DNA of 64,000 nt from NCBI GenBank assembly GCA_014058105.1, contig JACGCM010002692.1:156101-220100 (forward strand), given 5' to 3'. Each line of letters opens with the position of its first letter. The first letter of the stretch is position 1. The notes below the pieces were generated by a model, which saw nothing but the letters and a program-made list of their open reading frames with translations, had not been told where the DNA came from and did no database searches. The stretch comes from Kingdonia uniflora (taxonomy: Eukaryota; Streptophyta; Magnoliopsida; Ranunculales; Circaeasteraceae). Below are positions 25,270 to 38,384 of the stretch, piece by piece. Made by a program: the position numbers and the translations under genes.

Positions 25270-26010
25270 AACTTTAAGCCGGAAGTATTGTGAACTATTT
25301 GGTAACAATCTATGCATATTTTCGGCAGAAACAAATGTGTTATAAACGATCCAGCCTCTCAAACATGTTGTCGGTATCAAAGCTTCTCAGAATTGGTATC
25401 TAAAGCATCCGAGAGGTGCATAATCCATATCGGTCAAAAAGTCAAACCAGGTGTATTGTGAATTATTTGGTAACTATCCTCACATGTTGTCGGTCGTAAT
25501 GAGACTCTTTAAAATGATCCAGCCTCTCAAGCGAGATGCCAGTAGCCAAGCTTCTCAGAATTGCGATCTAATGCATCGGAGTGGTACAAAATCCGCACCG
25601 GTCAAAACAATATACCGGGAGTATTGTGATTCATTTGGTATTAATCCAAGCAAGTTCCTGGTCGATACGAAAATCCAACATCCCCAACGAGTTGCCGGTA
25701 GCCAAGCTTCTCAGAATTGCGATCTAACGCATCGGAGAGGTACGAAATTCGTAATGGTCAAAACTTTAAACTGGGAGTATTGTGATTCATTTGGTAAGTA
25801 TCCAAGCATGTTGTTGGTGGAAACAAACTCTTAAAATGGATCCAACCTCACAAACGTGTAGCCGGCTGCCAAGCTTCTCTGAATTGCGATCTAACGCATC
25901 AGAGAGGTACGAAATCCGTACCGATCAAAACTTCAATGCGGGAGTATTATTATTTATTTTGAAACAATCCTAGCATGTTGTCGGTCAAAACGAAACTCTT
26001 AGAAATGATC
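25270..26010 (+). repeat. duplicated E-F-G segment, copy 1 (offset about 12.3 kb)
   Basis: This segment matches about 37660-38340. Shared private changes are AAGCCGGAAGTATTGTGAAC, TCCTCACATGTTG, TGGTATTAATCCAAG (TTAATCC at 25641 and 37977), CGTAATGGTCAAAAC and a G monomer with GAAACAAACTC (one base pair lost from the usual run). The second copy has an extra deletion near 37692, where TATTTGG joins TTATCAAACAAG. Confidence 0.75.
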
Positions 26011-26384
26011 CAACCTCTCAAACGAGTTGTCGGCAGCCAAGCTTCTCAAAGTTGCGATCTAAAGCATCGGAGTGGTTCGAAATCCGTAACGGTCAAAATA
26101 TCAAACTAGGAGTATTATGGTTCATTTTGTTACTATCCTTGCATGTTGTCGGACAAAACGAAACTCTTAACAACGATCCAACTTCTTAATCGAGTTGTCG
26201 GCTGCCAAGCTTTTCAGAAATGCGTTCTAACGCTTCGGAGAGGTATGAAATCCGTACCCGTCAAAACTTCAAAACGGGAGTATTGTGATTCATTTGGCAA
26301 CAATCTATGCATGTTTTCGGTCGAAACAAAAGTGCTAAAAATGATCCAGCCTCTCAAACAAGTTGTCGGCATAAAAACTTATCA

Positions 26385-26495
26385 GAATTGGGATCTAAAG
26401 CATAAGAGAGGTACAAAATACGAATTGGGATCTAAAGCATCGGAGAGGTACGAAATCCGAATTGGGATCTAAAGCATCAGAGAGGTAAGAAATCC
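26385..26495 (+). repeat. 37-bp internal microduplication, three copies (site 2)
   Basis: GAATTGGGATCTAAAGCAT starts at 26385, 26422 and 26459, giving three tandem copies of the same 37-bp segment seen at 885. Downstream, at 26553 and 26572, is another small duplication of 19 bp (AATGATCCAT...CGCAA), so this spot has been rearranged repeatedly. Confidence 0.9.
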
Positions 26496-29400
26496 GCACC
26501 GGTCTAAATTTAAAGCCGGGAGTATTGTGATTTATTTGGAAAGTATCTAAACAATGATCCATTGTCGCAAGAATGATCCATCCTCGCAAACAAGTTGTGG
26601 GTATCTAAGCTTCTCAGAATTGGTATCTAAAGCATGAGAGAGGTGCATAATCCGTACCGGTCAAAATTTCAAACCAGGATTATTGCAAAACATTTGGTAA
26701 CTATCTGAGCATGTTTTCGGCCGTAATTAAACTCCTTAAAATGATCAAACCTCTCAAACGAGTTGTCGGTAGCCAAGCTTCTCAGAATTGCGATCTAACG
26801 CATCGGAATGGTACGAAATCTGCACCGGTTAAAACAATATATCTGGAGTATTGTGATTCATTTGGTAACAATCCAAGCAAGTTGTTGGCCGATATGAAAA
26901 TCCAACATCTCAAGCGAGTTGCCGGTAGCCAAGCTTCTCGGAATTGTGATCAAACGCATCGGAGAGGTACAAAATCCGTACCGGTCAAAACATCAAACCG
27001 GGAGTATTGTGATTCATTTGGCAAGTATCTAGGCTTGTTGTTAGTCAAAACAAAACTCTTAAAATGGATCCAACCTCACAAACGTGTTGCCGGCTGCCAA
27101 GCTTCACAGAATTGCGATCTAACGCATCGGAGAGGTTCGAAATCCGTTCTGGTCAAAGCATTAAACTGGGAGTATTGTGATTTATTTTGTAAATATCCTA
27201 CCATTTCTCGGCCAAAACGAAACTCTACAAAATGATCGAACCTCTCAAGCGAATATCCGGTAGCCAAACTTCTTCGAATTACGATCTAACGCATCGGAGA
27301 GGTACGAAATCCGTAACGTTCCAAACTTCAAACGAGGAGTATTGTGATTCATTTGGTAAGTATCCAAGCATGTTGTCGGTCGAAATGAAACTCTTAAAAT
27401 TAATCCAACCTCCCAAATGAGTTGCCGGCAACCAAGCTTCTCAGAATTGCGATCTAACGCATCGGAGAGGTTCAAAATCCGTTCCGGTCAAAACATCAAA
27501 CCTGAAGTATTGTGATTCATTTGGTAACGATCCATGAATTTTGTCGGTCAAAACGAAGCTCTTAAAAATGATACAACCTCTTAAACGAATGATCGGTAGG
27601 CAAGCTTCACTGAATTGGGATTTAACGAATCGGAGAGGTACGAAATCTGTAACGGTCTAAATTTCAAACCGGGAGTATTGTGATTTATTTGGAAAGTATC
27701 CAAGCATGTTGTCGGCCGAGGCGAAACTCTAAAAAATGATCCAACCTCTCAAACGAGTGCCGGTAACCAAGCTTCTTAGAATTTAGATATAACGCATCGA
27801 AGAGGTACGAAATCTGTACCGATCAAAACTTCAATGCGGGAGTATTGTGATTCATTTTGAAACAATCCTAACATGTTGTCTGTCGAAACGAAACTCTTAT
27901 AAATGATCCAACCTCTCAAACGAGTTGCCGGCAGCCAAACTTCTCAGAGTTGAGATCTAACGAATCGGAGAGGTTTGAAATTCGTACCGGTAAAATCATC
28001 AAACCGATAGTATTGTGGATCATTTGGTAACTATCATTGCATGTTTTCGGACGAAACGAAACTCTTAAAAATGATCCAACCTCTCAATCGAGTTGTCGAC
28101 AGATAAGCTTCTCAGATTAGCGATCTAACGCATCGGAGAGGTATGAAATATGTACCGGTCAAAACTTCTAAACGTGAGTATTATAATTTATTTGGTAACA
28201 ATCTTTGCATGTTTTCAGTAGAAAAAAAAGTGCAAAAATGATTCATCCTCTCAAACAAGTTGTCGATACCCAAGCTTCTCAGAATTGGGATCTAAAGAAT
28301 CAGGAGTTTTGTGAATTATTTGGAAACTATTCTAAGTTGTTGTCGGTCGTAATGAAGCTCTTTAAAATGATCCAACCTTTCAAGCGAGAGGCCGGTAGCC
28401 ATGCTTTTAAGAATTTTCATTTAACGCCTCAGAGAGGTACGAAATCCGTACCGATTAAAACTTCGATGCGGGAGTATTGTGATCCATTTTGAAACTATCC
28501 TAGCATGTTTTTGGTCAAAGAGAAACTCTTAAAAATGATCCAACCTCTCAAACAAGTTGCCGGTAGCCAAGCTTCTCAGAATTGCGATCTAACGCATCGG
28601 GGAGGTACAAAATCTGTACCGGTCACAGCATCAAACCGAGAGTATTGTGATTCATTTGGTAAGTATCCAAGCATGTTGTCAGTCGAAATGAAACTCATCA
28701 AAGGGATCCAACCTCACATACGAGTTGCCGACAGCCAATCTTCTCAGAATTGGCGATCTATAGCGCATCGGAGAGGTTCGAAATCCGTTCCGGTCAAAAC
28801 ATCAAATCGGGAGTATTGTGATTCATTTGGTAACTATTCAAGCATGTTGTCGGTCAAAATGAAACTCTTAAAAATGATCCAACCTCTAAAATGAGTTGTC
28901 GGCAGGAAAACATCACTGAATTGGGATCTAAGGCATCGGAGAGGTACGAAATCCGTATCGGTCTAAATTTCAAACCGGGAGTATTGTGATTTATTTGGCA
29001 AGTATCCAAGCATGGTGTCGGCCGAAATGAAACTCTTAAAAATAATACAACCTCTCAAAGAAGTTACCGGCAGCCAAGCTTATCAGAATTGGGATCTAAC
29101 GCATCGGAGAGGTTCGAAATCCGTTCCGGTCAAAGCATCAAAACGGGAGTATTGTGATTCATTTGGTAACTATCCTAGCATATTGTCAGTCTAAACGAAA
29201 CGCTTAAAATTGGTCCAAACTTTAAAATGATTTGTCGGTATACAAGCTTCACAGAATTATGACCAAAAGAGTCGGAGAGGTACGAAATCCATACCGGTCA
29301 AAATTTCAAATCGAGATTATTGTGATTTATTTGGAAACTATCCAAACATGTTGTCGGCCGAAACTTAACTCTTAAAAATGATCCAGCCACTCAAACGAGT

Positions 29401-30019
29401 TGTCGGTAGCCAAGCTTCGATGAATTTCGATCTAACGCCTCGGTGAGGTACGAAATCCGTACTTATCTAAACTTCAATGCGGGAGTATTATGATTCATTT
29501 TGAAACAATCCTAGAATGTTGTCAGTCGAAACGAAACTCTTTAAAACGATCTAACCTCCCAAACGAGTTGCCGACAGCCAAGCTTCTCAGAGTTGCGATC
29601 TAACGCATCGGAGTGGTTCGAAATCCGTACCGGTCAAAATATCAAACTTGGAGTATTATGGTTCATTTGGATACTATCCATGCATGTTGTCGGACGAAAC
29701 AAAACTTATAAAAACGATCCAACCTCTCAATCGAGTTGTCGGCAGCCAAGCTTCTCAAAATTGCGATCTAACGCTTCAGAGAGGTATGAAATCCGTACGC
29801 GTCAAAACTTAAAAGCGGGAGTATTGTGATTCATCTGGTAACAATCCTTGCATGTTTTCGGTCGAAAGAAAGGTGCTAAAAACGATCCAGCCTCTCAAAC
29901 AAGTTGTCGGTATCAAAGCTTCTCAGAATTGAGAACTAAAGCATAAGAAAGGTGTGAAATTCGTAGCGGTCAAAAATTCAAACTCGGAGAATTACGAATT
30001 ATTTGGTAACTATCCCCAC

Positions 30020-30187
30020 ATGTTGTCGGTCGTAATGAAACTCTTTAAAATAATCAAACATCTCAAGCGAGTTGCCGGTAGCCAAGCTTCTCAGAATTGC
30101 GATCTAGCGCATCTGAGTGGTACGAAATCTGCACCGATCAAAACAATATATCAGGAGCATTATGACTCATTTGGTAACAATCCAAGC
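30020..30187 (+). repeat. satellite monomer class E (example)
   Basis: Class E carries GGTCGTAATGAAACTCTTT near its start, CTCAAGCGAGTTGCC, GAGTGGTACGAAATC with GCACCG, and CAATATA where other classes have CTTCAAA. It ends AACAATCCAAGC and is almost always followed by the short class F. It is 168 bp long. Confidence 0.8.
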
Positions 30188-30343
30188 AAGTTGTTGGTCG
30201 ATACGAAAATCCAACATCCCAAACGAGTTGCCGGCAGCCAAGCTTCTCAGAATTACGATCTAACGCATCGGAGAGGTACGAAATCCGTACCGGTCAAAAC
30301 TTCAAACCGGGAGCATTGTGATTCATTTGGTAACAGTCCTTGC
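30188..30343 (+). repeat. satellite monomer class F, 156-bp short form (example)
   Basis: Class F starts AAGTTGTTGGTCGATACG and runs straight into AAAATCCAACATC. It lacks 12 bp present in the other classes between CGAAACGAA and ATCCAACC. The exact 156-bp length recurs here (30188-30343), at 30680-30835 and at 18358-18513. Other copies start near 1687, 2683, 12210, 14686, 25652, 31485, 32815, 37080, 49800 and 51750. The deletion is ancestral to the class, because all F copies share it. It makes F a useful length marker for phrase boundaries. Confidence 0.85.
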
Positions 30344-33300
30344 ATGTTTTTGGTCAAAAGAAAGGTGCTAAAAGTGATCCAGCCTCTTAAACAAGTTGTC
30401 GGTATCAAAGCTTCTCAGAATTGGGAAGTAAAGCATAAGAGAGGTGCCAAATCCGTAACGGTCACAAATTCAAACCAGGAGAATTACGAATTATTTGGTA
30501 ACTATCCCCACATGTTGTCGGTCATAATGAAAATCTTTAAAACAATCAAACATCTCAAGCGAGTTGCCGGCAGCCAAGCTTCTCAGAATGGTGATCTAAC
30601 GCATCGGAGTGGTGCGAAATCCGCACCGGTCTAAACAATATACCGGGAGTATTGTGATTCATTTGGTAACAATCCAAGCAAGTTATTGGTCGATACAAAA
30701 ATCCAACATCTCAAACGAGTTGCCGGTAGCCAAGCTTCTCAGAATTGCGATCAAACGCATCGGAGAGGTACGAAATCCGTACCGGTCAAAACATCAAACC
30801 GGGAGTATTGCGATTCATTTGGTAAGTATCCAAGCATGTTGTTGGACGAAACAAAATTCTTAAAATGGATCCAACCTCACAAACGTGTTGCCGGCAGCCA
30901 AGCTTCTCTGAGTTGCGATCTAACGCATCAGAGAGGTTCGAAATTCGTGCCGTTCAAAAAATCAGACAGGGAGTATTGTGGTTCATTTGGTAACTTTCCT
31001 TGCATGATGTCGGACGAAACGAAACTCTTAAAAATGATCCAAACTCTCAATCGAGTTGTCGACAGCCAAGCATCTCAGAATTACGATCTAACGTATCGGA
31101 GAGGTATGAAATACGTACCGGTCAAAAGTTCTAAGAGGGAGTATTGTGATTCATTCGGTTGAAACAAAAAAGTTAAAAACCATCCTATCTCTCAAACGAG
31201 TTGTCGGCATCCGAGCTTCACAGAATTGGGATCTAAAGCATAAGGGAGGTGCAAAATCCGTACCGGTCAAAAATTCAAACCAGGAGAATTGTGAATTATT
31301 GTGAAATTATCCTAGCATCTTTCGGTCGTAATGAAACACTTTAAAATGATCCAACCTCTCAAGCGTGTTGCAGGTAGCCAAGCTTCTCAGAATTGCGATC
31401 TAACGCATCAGAGTGGTACGAAATACGCACCGGTCAAAACAATATACCGGGAGTATTGCGATTCATTTGGTAACAATCCAAGAAAGTTGTCGGTCGATAC
31501 GAAAATTCAACATCTCTAACGAGTTGCCGGTAGCCAAGCTTCACAAAATTGCGATCTAACGCATTGGAGAGGTACGAAATCCGTACCGGTCAAAACTTCA
31601 AACCGGGAGTATTGTGATTCATTTGGTAAGTATCCAAGAATGTTAGTGGTCAAACAAAAATCTTAAAATGGATTCAACCTCACAAGCGTGTTGCCAGCAG
31701 CCAAGCTTCTCAGAATTGCGATCTAATGCATTGAAAAGGTTCGAAATCCATACCGTTCAAAACTTTAAATCGGGAGAATTGTGATTCATTTGGTAAGTAT
31801 CCAAGCATGTTGTCTGTCAAAAGAAAACTCTTAAAAAGAATCCAACCTCTCAAACGAGTTGCTGGCGGCCAAGCTTCTCAGAATTGCGATCTAACGCATC
31901 GGAGAGGTTTGAAATCCGTTCCAGTCAAAACATCAAACCGGAAGTGTTGTGATTCAATTGGTAACTATCCAAGAATTTTGTCGGTCAAAACAAAATTCTT
32001 AAAAACGATTCAACCTCTAAAACGAGTGGTCGGTAGGCAAGCTTCACTTAATTTGGATCTAAAGCATCGGAGACGTACGAAATCCGTACCGGTCAAAAGT
32101 TCAATGCGAGAGTATTGTTATTAATTTTTGAAACAATCCTAATATGTTGTCGGTCAAAACGAAACTCTTAAAAATGATCCAACCTCGCAAACTAGTTGCC
32201 GACAGCCAAGTTTCTCAGAATTGCGATCTAACGCATCGATAGGTTCAAAAATTCGTACCGGTGAAAACATCAAACCGGGAGTACTGTGGTTCATTTGGTA
32301 ACTATCCTTACATGTTGTCGGTGGAAACGAAACTCTTAAAAGCGATCCAACCTCTCAATTGAGTTGTCGGCAGCCAAGCTACTCTGAATTGCGATCTAAC
32401 GCATCGGAGAGGTTTGAAATCCGTACCGGTCAAAATTTTAAACGGGAGTGTTGTAATTCATTTGGTAACAATCCTTGCATGTTTTTGGTAAAAGAAAAAG
32501 GGTTAAAAACAATCCAGCCTCTCAAACAAGTTGTCGGCATCAAAGCTTCACAGAATTGAGATATAAAGCATCAGAGAGGTGCAAAATCTGTACCGGTCAA
32601 AAATTTAAACCAGGAGTATTTTGAATTATTTGGTAACTATCCAAGCATGTTGTCGGCCGTAATGAAACTCCTTAAATGGTCCAACTTCTCAAGCAGGTTG
32701 CCGGTAGCCAAGCTTTACAGAATTGCGATCTAACGCATCGGAGTGGTTCAAAATCCACACCGGTCAAAACAATATACCGGGAGTATTGTGATTGATTTGG
32801 TAACAATCCATGCAAGTTGTTGGTCGATACAAAAATCTAACATCTCAAACGAGTAGTCGGTAGCCAAGCTTTACAGAATTGTGTTCTAACGCACCGGAGT
32901 GGTGTGAAATCCGTACCGGTCAAAACTTCAAACATGTAGTATTATGATTCATTTAGTAAGTATCCAAGCATGTTGTTGGTCAAAACGAAACTCTTAATAT
33001 GGATCCAACTACACACACGTGTTTCCGGTCGCCAAGCTTATCAGAATTGTGATCTAACGCATCGGAGACGTTCCAAATCCGTTCCGGTCAAAGCATTAAA
33101 ACGAAAGTATTGTGATTCATTTGGTAACTATCCTAGCATGTTGTCAGTCTAAACGAAACGCTTAAAATTTGTCAAACCACTAAAATGAGTTGTCGGTAGA
33201 TAAGCTTCACAGAATTATGATCAAAAGAATCGGAGAGGTACGAAATCCGTACCGGTCAAAATTTCAAGCCGGGAGTATTGTGATTTATTTGGTAACTATC

Positions 33301-33809
33301 CAAGCATGTTGTCGGCCAAAACGAAACTCTTAAAAATGATCCAGCCACTCAAACGAGTTGCCGGTAGCCAAGCTTCTATGAATTTCGATCTAACGCATCA
33401 CAGAGGTTCGTAATCCGTACCGGTCAAAACTTCGATACGGGAGTATTGTGATTCATTTTGAAACTATCCTAGCATGTTGTCGGTCAAAATGAAACTCTTA
33501 AAAATGATCCAACTTCTTAAACGGGTTGCCGGTAGCCAAGCTTCTTTGAATTGCGATATAGCGCATCGGAGAGGTATGAAATCAGTACCGGTCAAAACTG
33601 TAAACCAGGAGTTTTGTGAATTATTTGGTAACTATACTAGCATGTTGTCGGTTGTAATGAAGTTCTTTAAAATGATCTAACCTGTCAAGCGAGTTGCCGG
33701 TAGCCAAGCTTCTAAGAATTTCGATCTAACGCATCAGAGAGGTACGAAATCCGTACCGGTCTAAACATTGATGCGGGAGTATTGTGATTCATTATGAAAC
33801 TATCCTAGC

Positions 33810-33824
33810 ATGCACTATCCTTGC
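33810..33824 (+). repeat. 15-bp monomer remnant
   Basis: Two monomer starts (ATG) lie only 15 bp apart: TAGCATGCACTATCCTTGC joins an A-class end to a B-class end. Nearly a whole 168-bp unit has been deleted between two copies of CTATCC-TGCATG. Confidence 0.8.
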
Positions 33825-34284
33825 ATGATGTCGGTCGAAACGAAAAATCTTAAAAATGATCTAACCTCTCAAACGAGTTGCTGGCAGCCAAGCTTCTCAG
33901 AATTGCGATAAAACGCATCGAAGAGGTTTAAAATCCGTTCCGGTCAAAACAACAAACCGGGAGTATTGTGGCTCATTTGGTAACTATCCTTGCATGTTGT
34001 CGGACAAAATGTAACACTTAAAAACGATCCAACATCTCAATCGAGTAGTCGGCAGCCAAGCTTCTCAGAATTGCGATCTAACGCATCGGAAAGGTTCAAA
34101 ATCCATTCCGGTCAAAGCATTAAACAGGAAGTATTGTGATTCATTTGTTAACTATCCTAGCATGTTTTCGGTCTAAACGAAACTCTTAATAATGATTCAA
34201 CCTTTAAAATGAGTTGTCGATAGACAAGCTTTCCAAAATTGGGAACTAAAGAATCGGAGAGGTACGAAATCCGTACCGGTCATT

Positions 34285-36597
34285 ACTACGATGCGGGAGT
34301 ATTGTGATTCATTTTGAAACTATCCTAGCATGTTGTCGGTCAAAACGAAACTCTTAAAAACGATCTAACTTCGGAAACGTGTTGCCGTTAGCCAAGCTTA
34401 TCAGAAATTGCGATCTATAACGCATTGGAGAGGTACAAAATCATTACCGGTTAAAACTTCAAACCGGGAGTATTGTGATTCATATGGTAAGTAAACAAGT
34501 ACGTTGTCAGTCGAAATGAAACTCATAAAAAGGATTTAACCTCTCAAACGAATTATCGGCAGCCAAGCTTCTCAGAATTGCTATCTAACGCATCAGAGAG
34601 GTTCGAAATCCGTTCCAGTCAAATCATCAAACCGGAAGCACTGTGATTCATTTGGTAACTATCCAGGCATGTTGTCGGCCAAAACGAAACTCTTAAAAAT
34701 GATCCAACCTCTCAAACGAGTTTTCGGTAGGCAACACTGAATTGGGATCTAAAGTATCGGAGAGGTACAAAATTCGTACCGATTAAAACTTTAAACCGAG
34801 AGTATTGTGATTAATTTGGTAAGTATCCAAGCATGTTGTCGGTCGAAATGAAACTCTTTGAAAGAATCTAACGTCTCAAACGAGTTGCAGGCAGCAAACT
34901 TCTCACAATTGTGATCTAACACATCGGAGAGGTTCGAAATCCGTTCCGGTCAAAACATCAAACCGGGAGCATTGTGATTCATTTGGTAACTATGCAAGCA
35001 TGTTGTCGGTCAAGACGAAACTCTTAAAAATTATCCAACCTCTCAAACGAGTTGCCGGTTGCCAAACTTCACAGAATTTAGATCTAACGCATCGGGAGAG
35101 GTACGAAATCCGATCCGTTCAAAACATTAATGCGGGAGTATTGTGATTCATTTTGAAACAATCCTAACATGTTGTCGGTCGAAACAAAACTCTTAAAAAT
35201 GATCCAACCTCTCAAACGAGTACCCGGCAACAATGCTTCTCAGAAATGCTATCTAACGCATCGGAGAGGTTCGAAATTCGTACCGGTCAAAAAATCAAAC
35301 CGGGAGTATTGTGGTTAATTTGGTAACTATCCTTGCATATTGTTGGTCAAAATAAAACTCATAAAAATGATCCAACCTCTTAATTGAGTTGTCGGCTGCC
35401 ATGCTTTTCAGAATTGCAATCTAACGCATCGGAGCGGTATGAAATCCGTACTAGTCAAAACTTTTAAACGGGAGTATTGTGATTCATTTGGTAACAATCC
35501 TTGCATGTTTTCGGACGAAACAAAAGTCTTAAAAATGATCCAGCCTCTCAAACAAGTTGCCGGTACCCAAGTTCCTCAGAATTGAGATCTGAAGAATCAA
35601 ATAGTTGAAAAATCTGTACCGCTCAAAAATTCAAACCAGGAGTATTGTGAATTATCTGGTAACTATCCTTGCATAATCTTAATCGAAATAAAGCTCTTTA
35701 TAATGATCTAACCTCTCAAACGAGTTGTCGGGGGCAAAGCTTCTCAGAATTACGATCTAACGCATCGGAGAGGTAGGAAATCCGTAGCAGTTAAAACTTC
35801 AAGCCAGGGGTATTGTGATTAATTTGGTAAGTATCCAGGTATGTTGTCGGTCGAAATGAAACTCTAACTTCAATACGGGAGTATTGTGATTCATTTTGAA
35901 TCAATCCTAGCATGTTGTCGATCGAAACAAAACTTTTAAAAGCGATCTAACCTCTCAAACGAGGTTTTGGCAGCCAAGCTTCTCAGAGGTGTAATCTAAC
36001 GCAGCGGAGAGGTTCGAAATCCGTACCGGTCAAAACATCAAACCGGGAGTAGTGTGGTTCATTTGGTAACTACCCTTGCATGATGCTGACCAAAACGATA
36101 CTATTAAAAATGATCCAACCTCTCAATTGAGTTGTCAGAAGCCAAACATCTCAGAATTGCGATCTAACGCATCAGAGAAGTACGAAATCCGTACCGGTCA
36201 AAACTTCAAAACGGGAGTATTGTGATTCATTTGGAAACAATCCTTGCATGTTTTCGGTCGAAACAAAAGTGTCAAATATGATCCAGCCTCTCAAACAAGT
36301 TGTCGGTATCCAAGTTTCTAAGAATTGGGATCTAAAGCATCATAGAGGTGCAAAATCCGTACCGGTCAAAAATTCAAACCAGGAGTATTGTGAATTATTT
36401 GGTAACTATCCTAGTATGTTGTCGGTCGTAATGAAACTATTTAAAATGATCCAACCTCTCAAGCGAGTTGCCGGTAACCAAGCTTCCCAGAATTGGGATC
36501 TAACGTATCGGTGTGGTACGAAATCTGCATCGGTAAAAACAATATACCGGGAGTATTGTGATTCATTTGGTAACAATCCGAGCAAGTTGTTGGTCGA
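34285..36597 (+). repeat. segmental duplication, member 1 of the 34-43 kb set
   Basis: This block of about 2.3 kb matches 40838-43150 at an offset of 6553 to 6557 bp. Anchors are CGATCTATAACGC (34411 and 40964) and the odd junction ACTCTAACTTCAATACGGG (35861; 42418 reads CAATGCGGG). The left edge is abrupt near 34285, where GGTCATTACTACGATGCGGG joins an H-like monomer to an A-like one. The right edge is where this copy continues as a G monomer (36597) while the partner continues as F. Confidence 0.8.
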
Positions 36598-37659
36598 AAC
36601 GAAATTCTTAAAATGGATCCAACCTCACAAACGTGATGCCGGCAGCCAAACTTCTCAGAGTTGCGATCTAATGCATCAGAGAGGTTCGAAATTCGTGTCG
36701 TTCAAAAAATCAAACTGGGAGTATTGTGGTTCAATTGGAAACTTTCCTTGCATGTTGTCGGACGAAACAAAACTCTTAAAAACGATCCAACCTCTCAATC
36801 GAGTTGTCGACAGCCAAGCATCTCAATATTACGATCTAACGTATCGAAGAGGTATGAAATACGTACCGGTCAAAACTTCGATGCGTGAGTATTGTGATTC
36901 ATTTTAAAACTATCCTAGCATGTTGTCGGTCAAAACGAAACTTTTAATCCAACCTCACAAACGAGTTCCCGGTAGCCAAGCTTCTCAGAATTGCGATCTA
37001 ACGCATCGGAGTGGTACAAAATCAGCACCGATCAAAACAATATACCAGGAGTATTGTGATTCATTTGGTAACAATCCAAGCAAGTTGTTGATTGATACGA
37101 GAATCCAACATCTCAAGCGAGTTAACGGTAGCCAAGCTTCTCAGAATTGCGATCAAACGCATCGGAGAGGTACGAAATCTGTACCGGTCAAAACTTCAAT
37201 GCGGGAGTATTGTGATTCATTTTGAAACTATCCTAGCATGTTGCCGGTCGAAACGAAGCACTTAAAAACGATCCAACTTCTCAAACGGGTTGCCGGTAGG
37301 CAAGCTTCACTGAATTGCGATCTAACGTATCAGAAAGGTTTAAAATCCGAACCGGTCAAAACAATACTAGCATGTTGTCAGTCGAAACGAAACCCTTAAA
37401 AATGAACCTCTCAAGCGAGTTATCGGCAGTAAAGCTTCTCCGAATTGCGATCTAACGCATCGGTGAGGTTTGAAATCCGTTCCAGTCAAAACATCAAACC
37501 GGGAGTATTGTGGTTCATTTGGTAATTATCCTTGCATGTTGCCGGTTGAAACGAAGCACTTAAAAACGATACAACCTCTCAATTGAGTTTTCGGCAGCCA
37601 AGCTTCTCAGAATTGTGATTTAACGCATCAGAGAGGTATGAAATCCGTACCAGTCAAAA

Positions 37660-38340
37660 CTTCAAGCCGGAAGTATTGTGAACTATTTGGTTATCAAACA
37701 AGTTGTCGGTATCAAAGCTTCTCAGAATTGGTATCTCAAGCATCAGAGAGGTGCATAATCCCTACCGGTCAAAAATTCAAACCAGGAGTATTGTGAATTA
37801 TTTGGTAACTATCCTCACATGTTGTCGGTCGTAATGAAACTCTTTAATATGATCCAGCCTCTCAAGCGAGTTGCCAGCAAGCCAAGCTTCTCAGAATTTC
37901 GATCTAACGCATCGGAGTGGTAAGAAATCCACACCTGTCAAAACAATATACCGGGAGTATTGTGATTCATTTGGTATTAATCCAAGCAAGTTGTTGGTCG
38001 ATACGAAAATCCAACATCCCAAACGAGTTGCCGGTAGCCAAGCTTCTCAGTATTGCAATATAACGCATCGGAGAGGTACGAAATTCGTAATGGTCAAAAC
38101 TTCAAACTGAGAGTATTGTGATTCATTTGGTAAGTATCCAAGCATGTTGTTGGTCGAAACAAACTCTTAAAATGGATCCAACCTCACAAACGTGTAGCCG
38201 GCCCGTCAAGCTTCTCTGAATTGCGATCTAACGCATCGGAGAGGTACGAAATCCGTACCGATCAAAACTTCAATGCGGGAGTATTATTATTTATTTTGAA
38301 ACAATCCTAGCATGTTGTCGGTCAAAATGAAACTCTTAAA
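37660..38340 (+). repeat. duplicated E-F-G segment, copy 2
   Basis: This is the partner of 25270-26010 at an offset of 12336 bp measured at TTAATCC. It ends against the fusion junction near 38378 that begins member 3 of the 34-43 kb set. Confidence 0.75.
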
Positions 38341-38384
38341 AATGATTCAACCTCTCAAACGAGTTGCCAGCGGCCAAGTTTTCG

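Larger units (their letters stand above)
29852..30835 (+). repeat. tandem duplication of a D-E-F trimer, 492 bp per copy
   Basis: Monomers D 29852, E 30020, F 30188 are followed by D 30344, E 30512, F 30680, and the next monomer starts at 30836. Each copy is 168+168+156 = 492 bp. Both D copies share AAAGGTGCTAAAA and the unusual GAGAATTACGAATTA. Both E copies share TATCCCCACATG and AATCAAACATC. The duplication is therefore recent compared with the general divergence of the array. A related D-E pair with the same private changes lies at about 2348-2640. Confidence 0.85.

Noticed and set aside
26521..26600. Possible second foreign insertion (odd sequence CTAAACAATGATCCATTGTCG)
   Set aside because: It resolves into a 19-bp tandem microduplication of satellite sequence next to a deletion. 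All pieces are satellite-derived.
35200..35360. Possible inverted satellite block
   Set aside because: Apparent reverse-strand similarity comes from short palindromes (AAGCTT, ACCGGT, GCCGGC) and the dyad. Monomer landmarks stay in forward order here and throughout.
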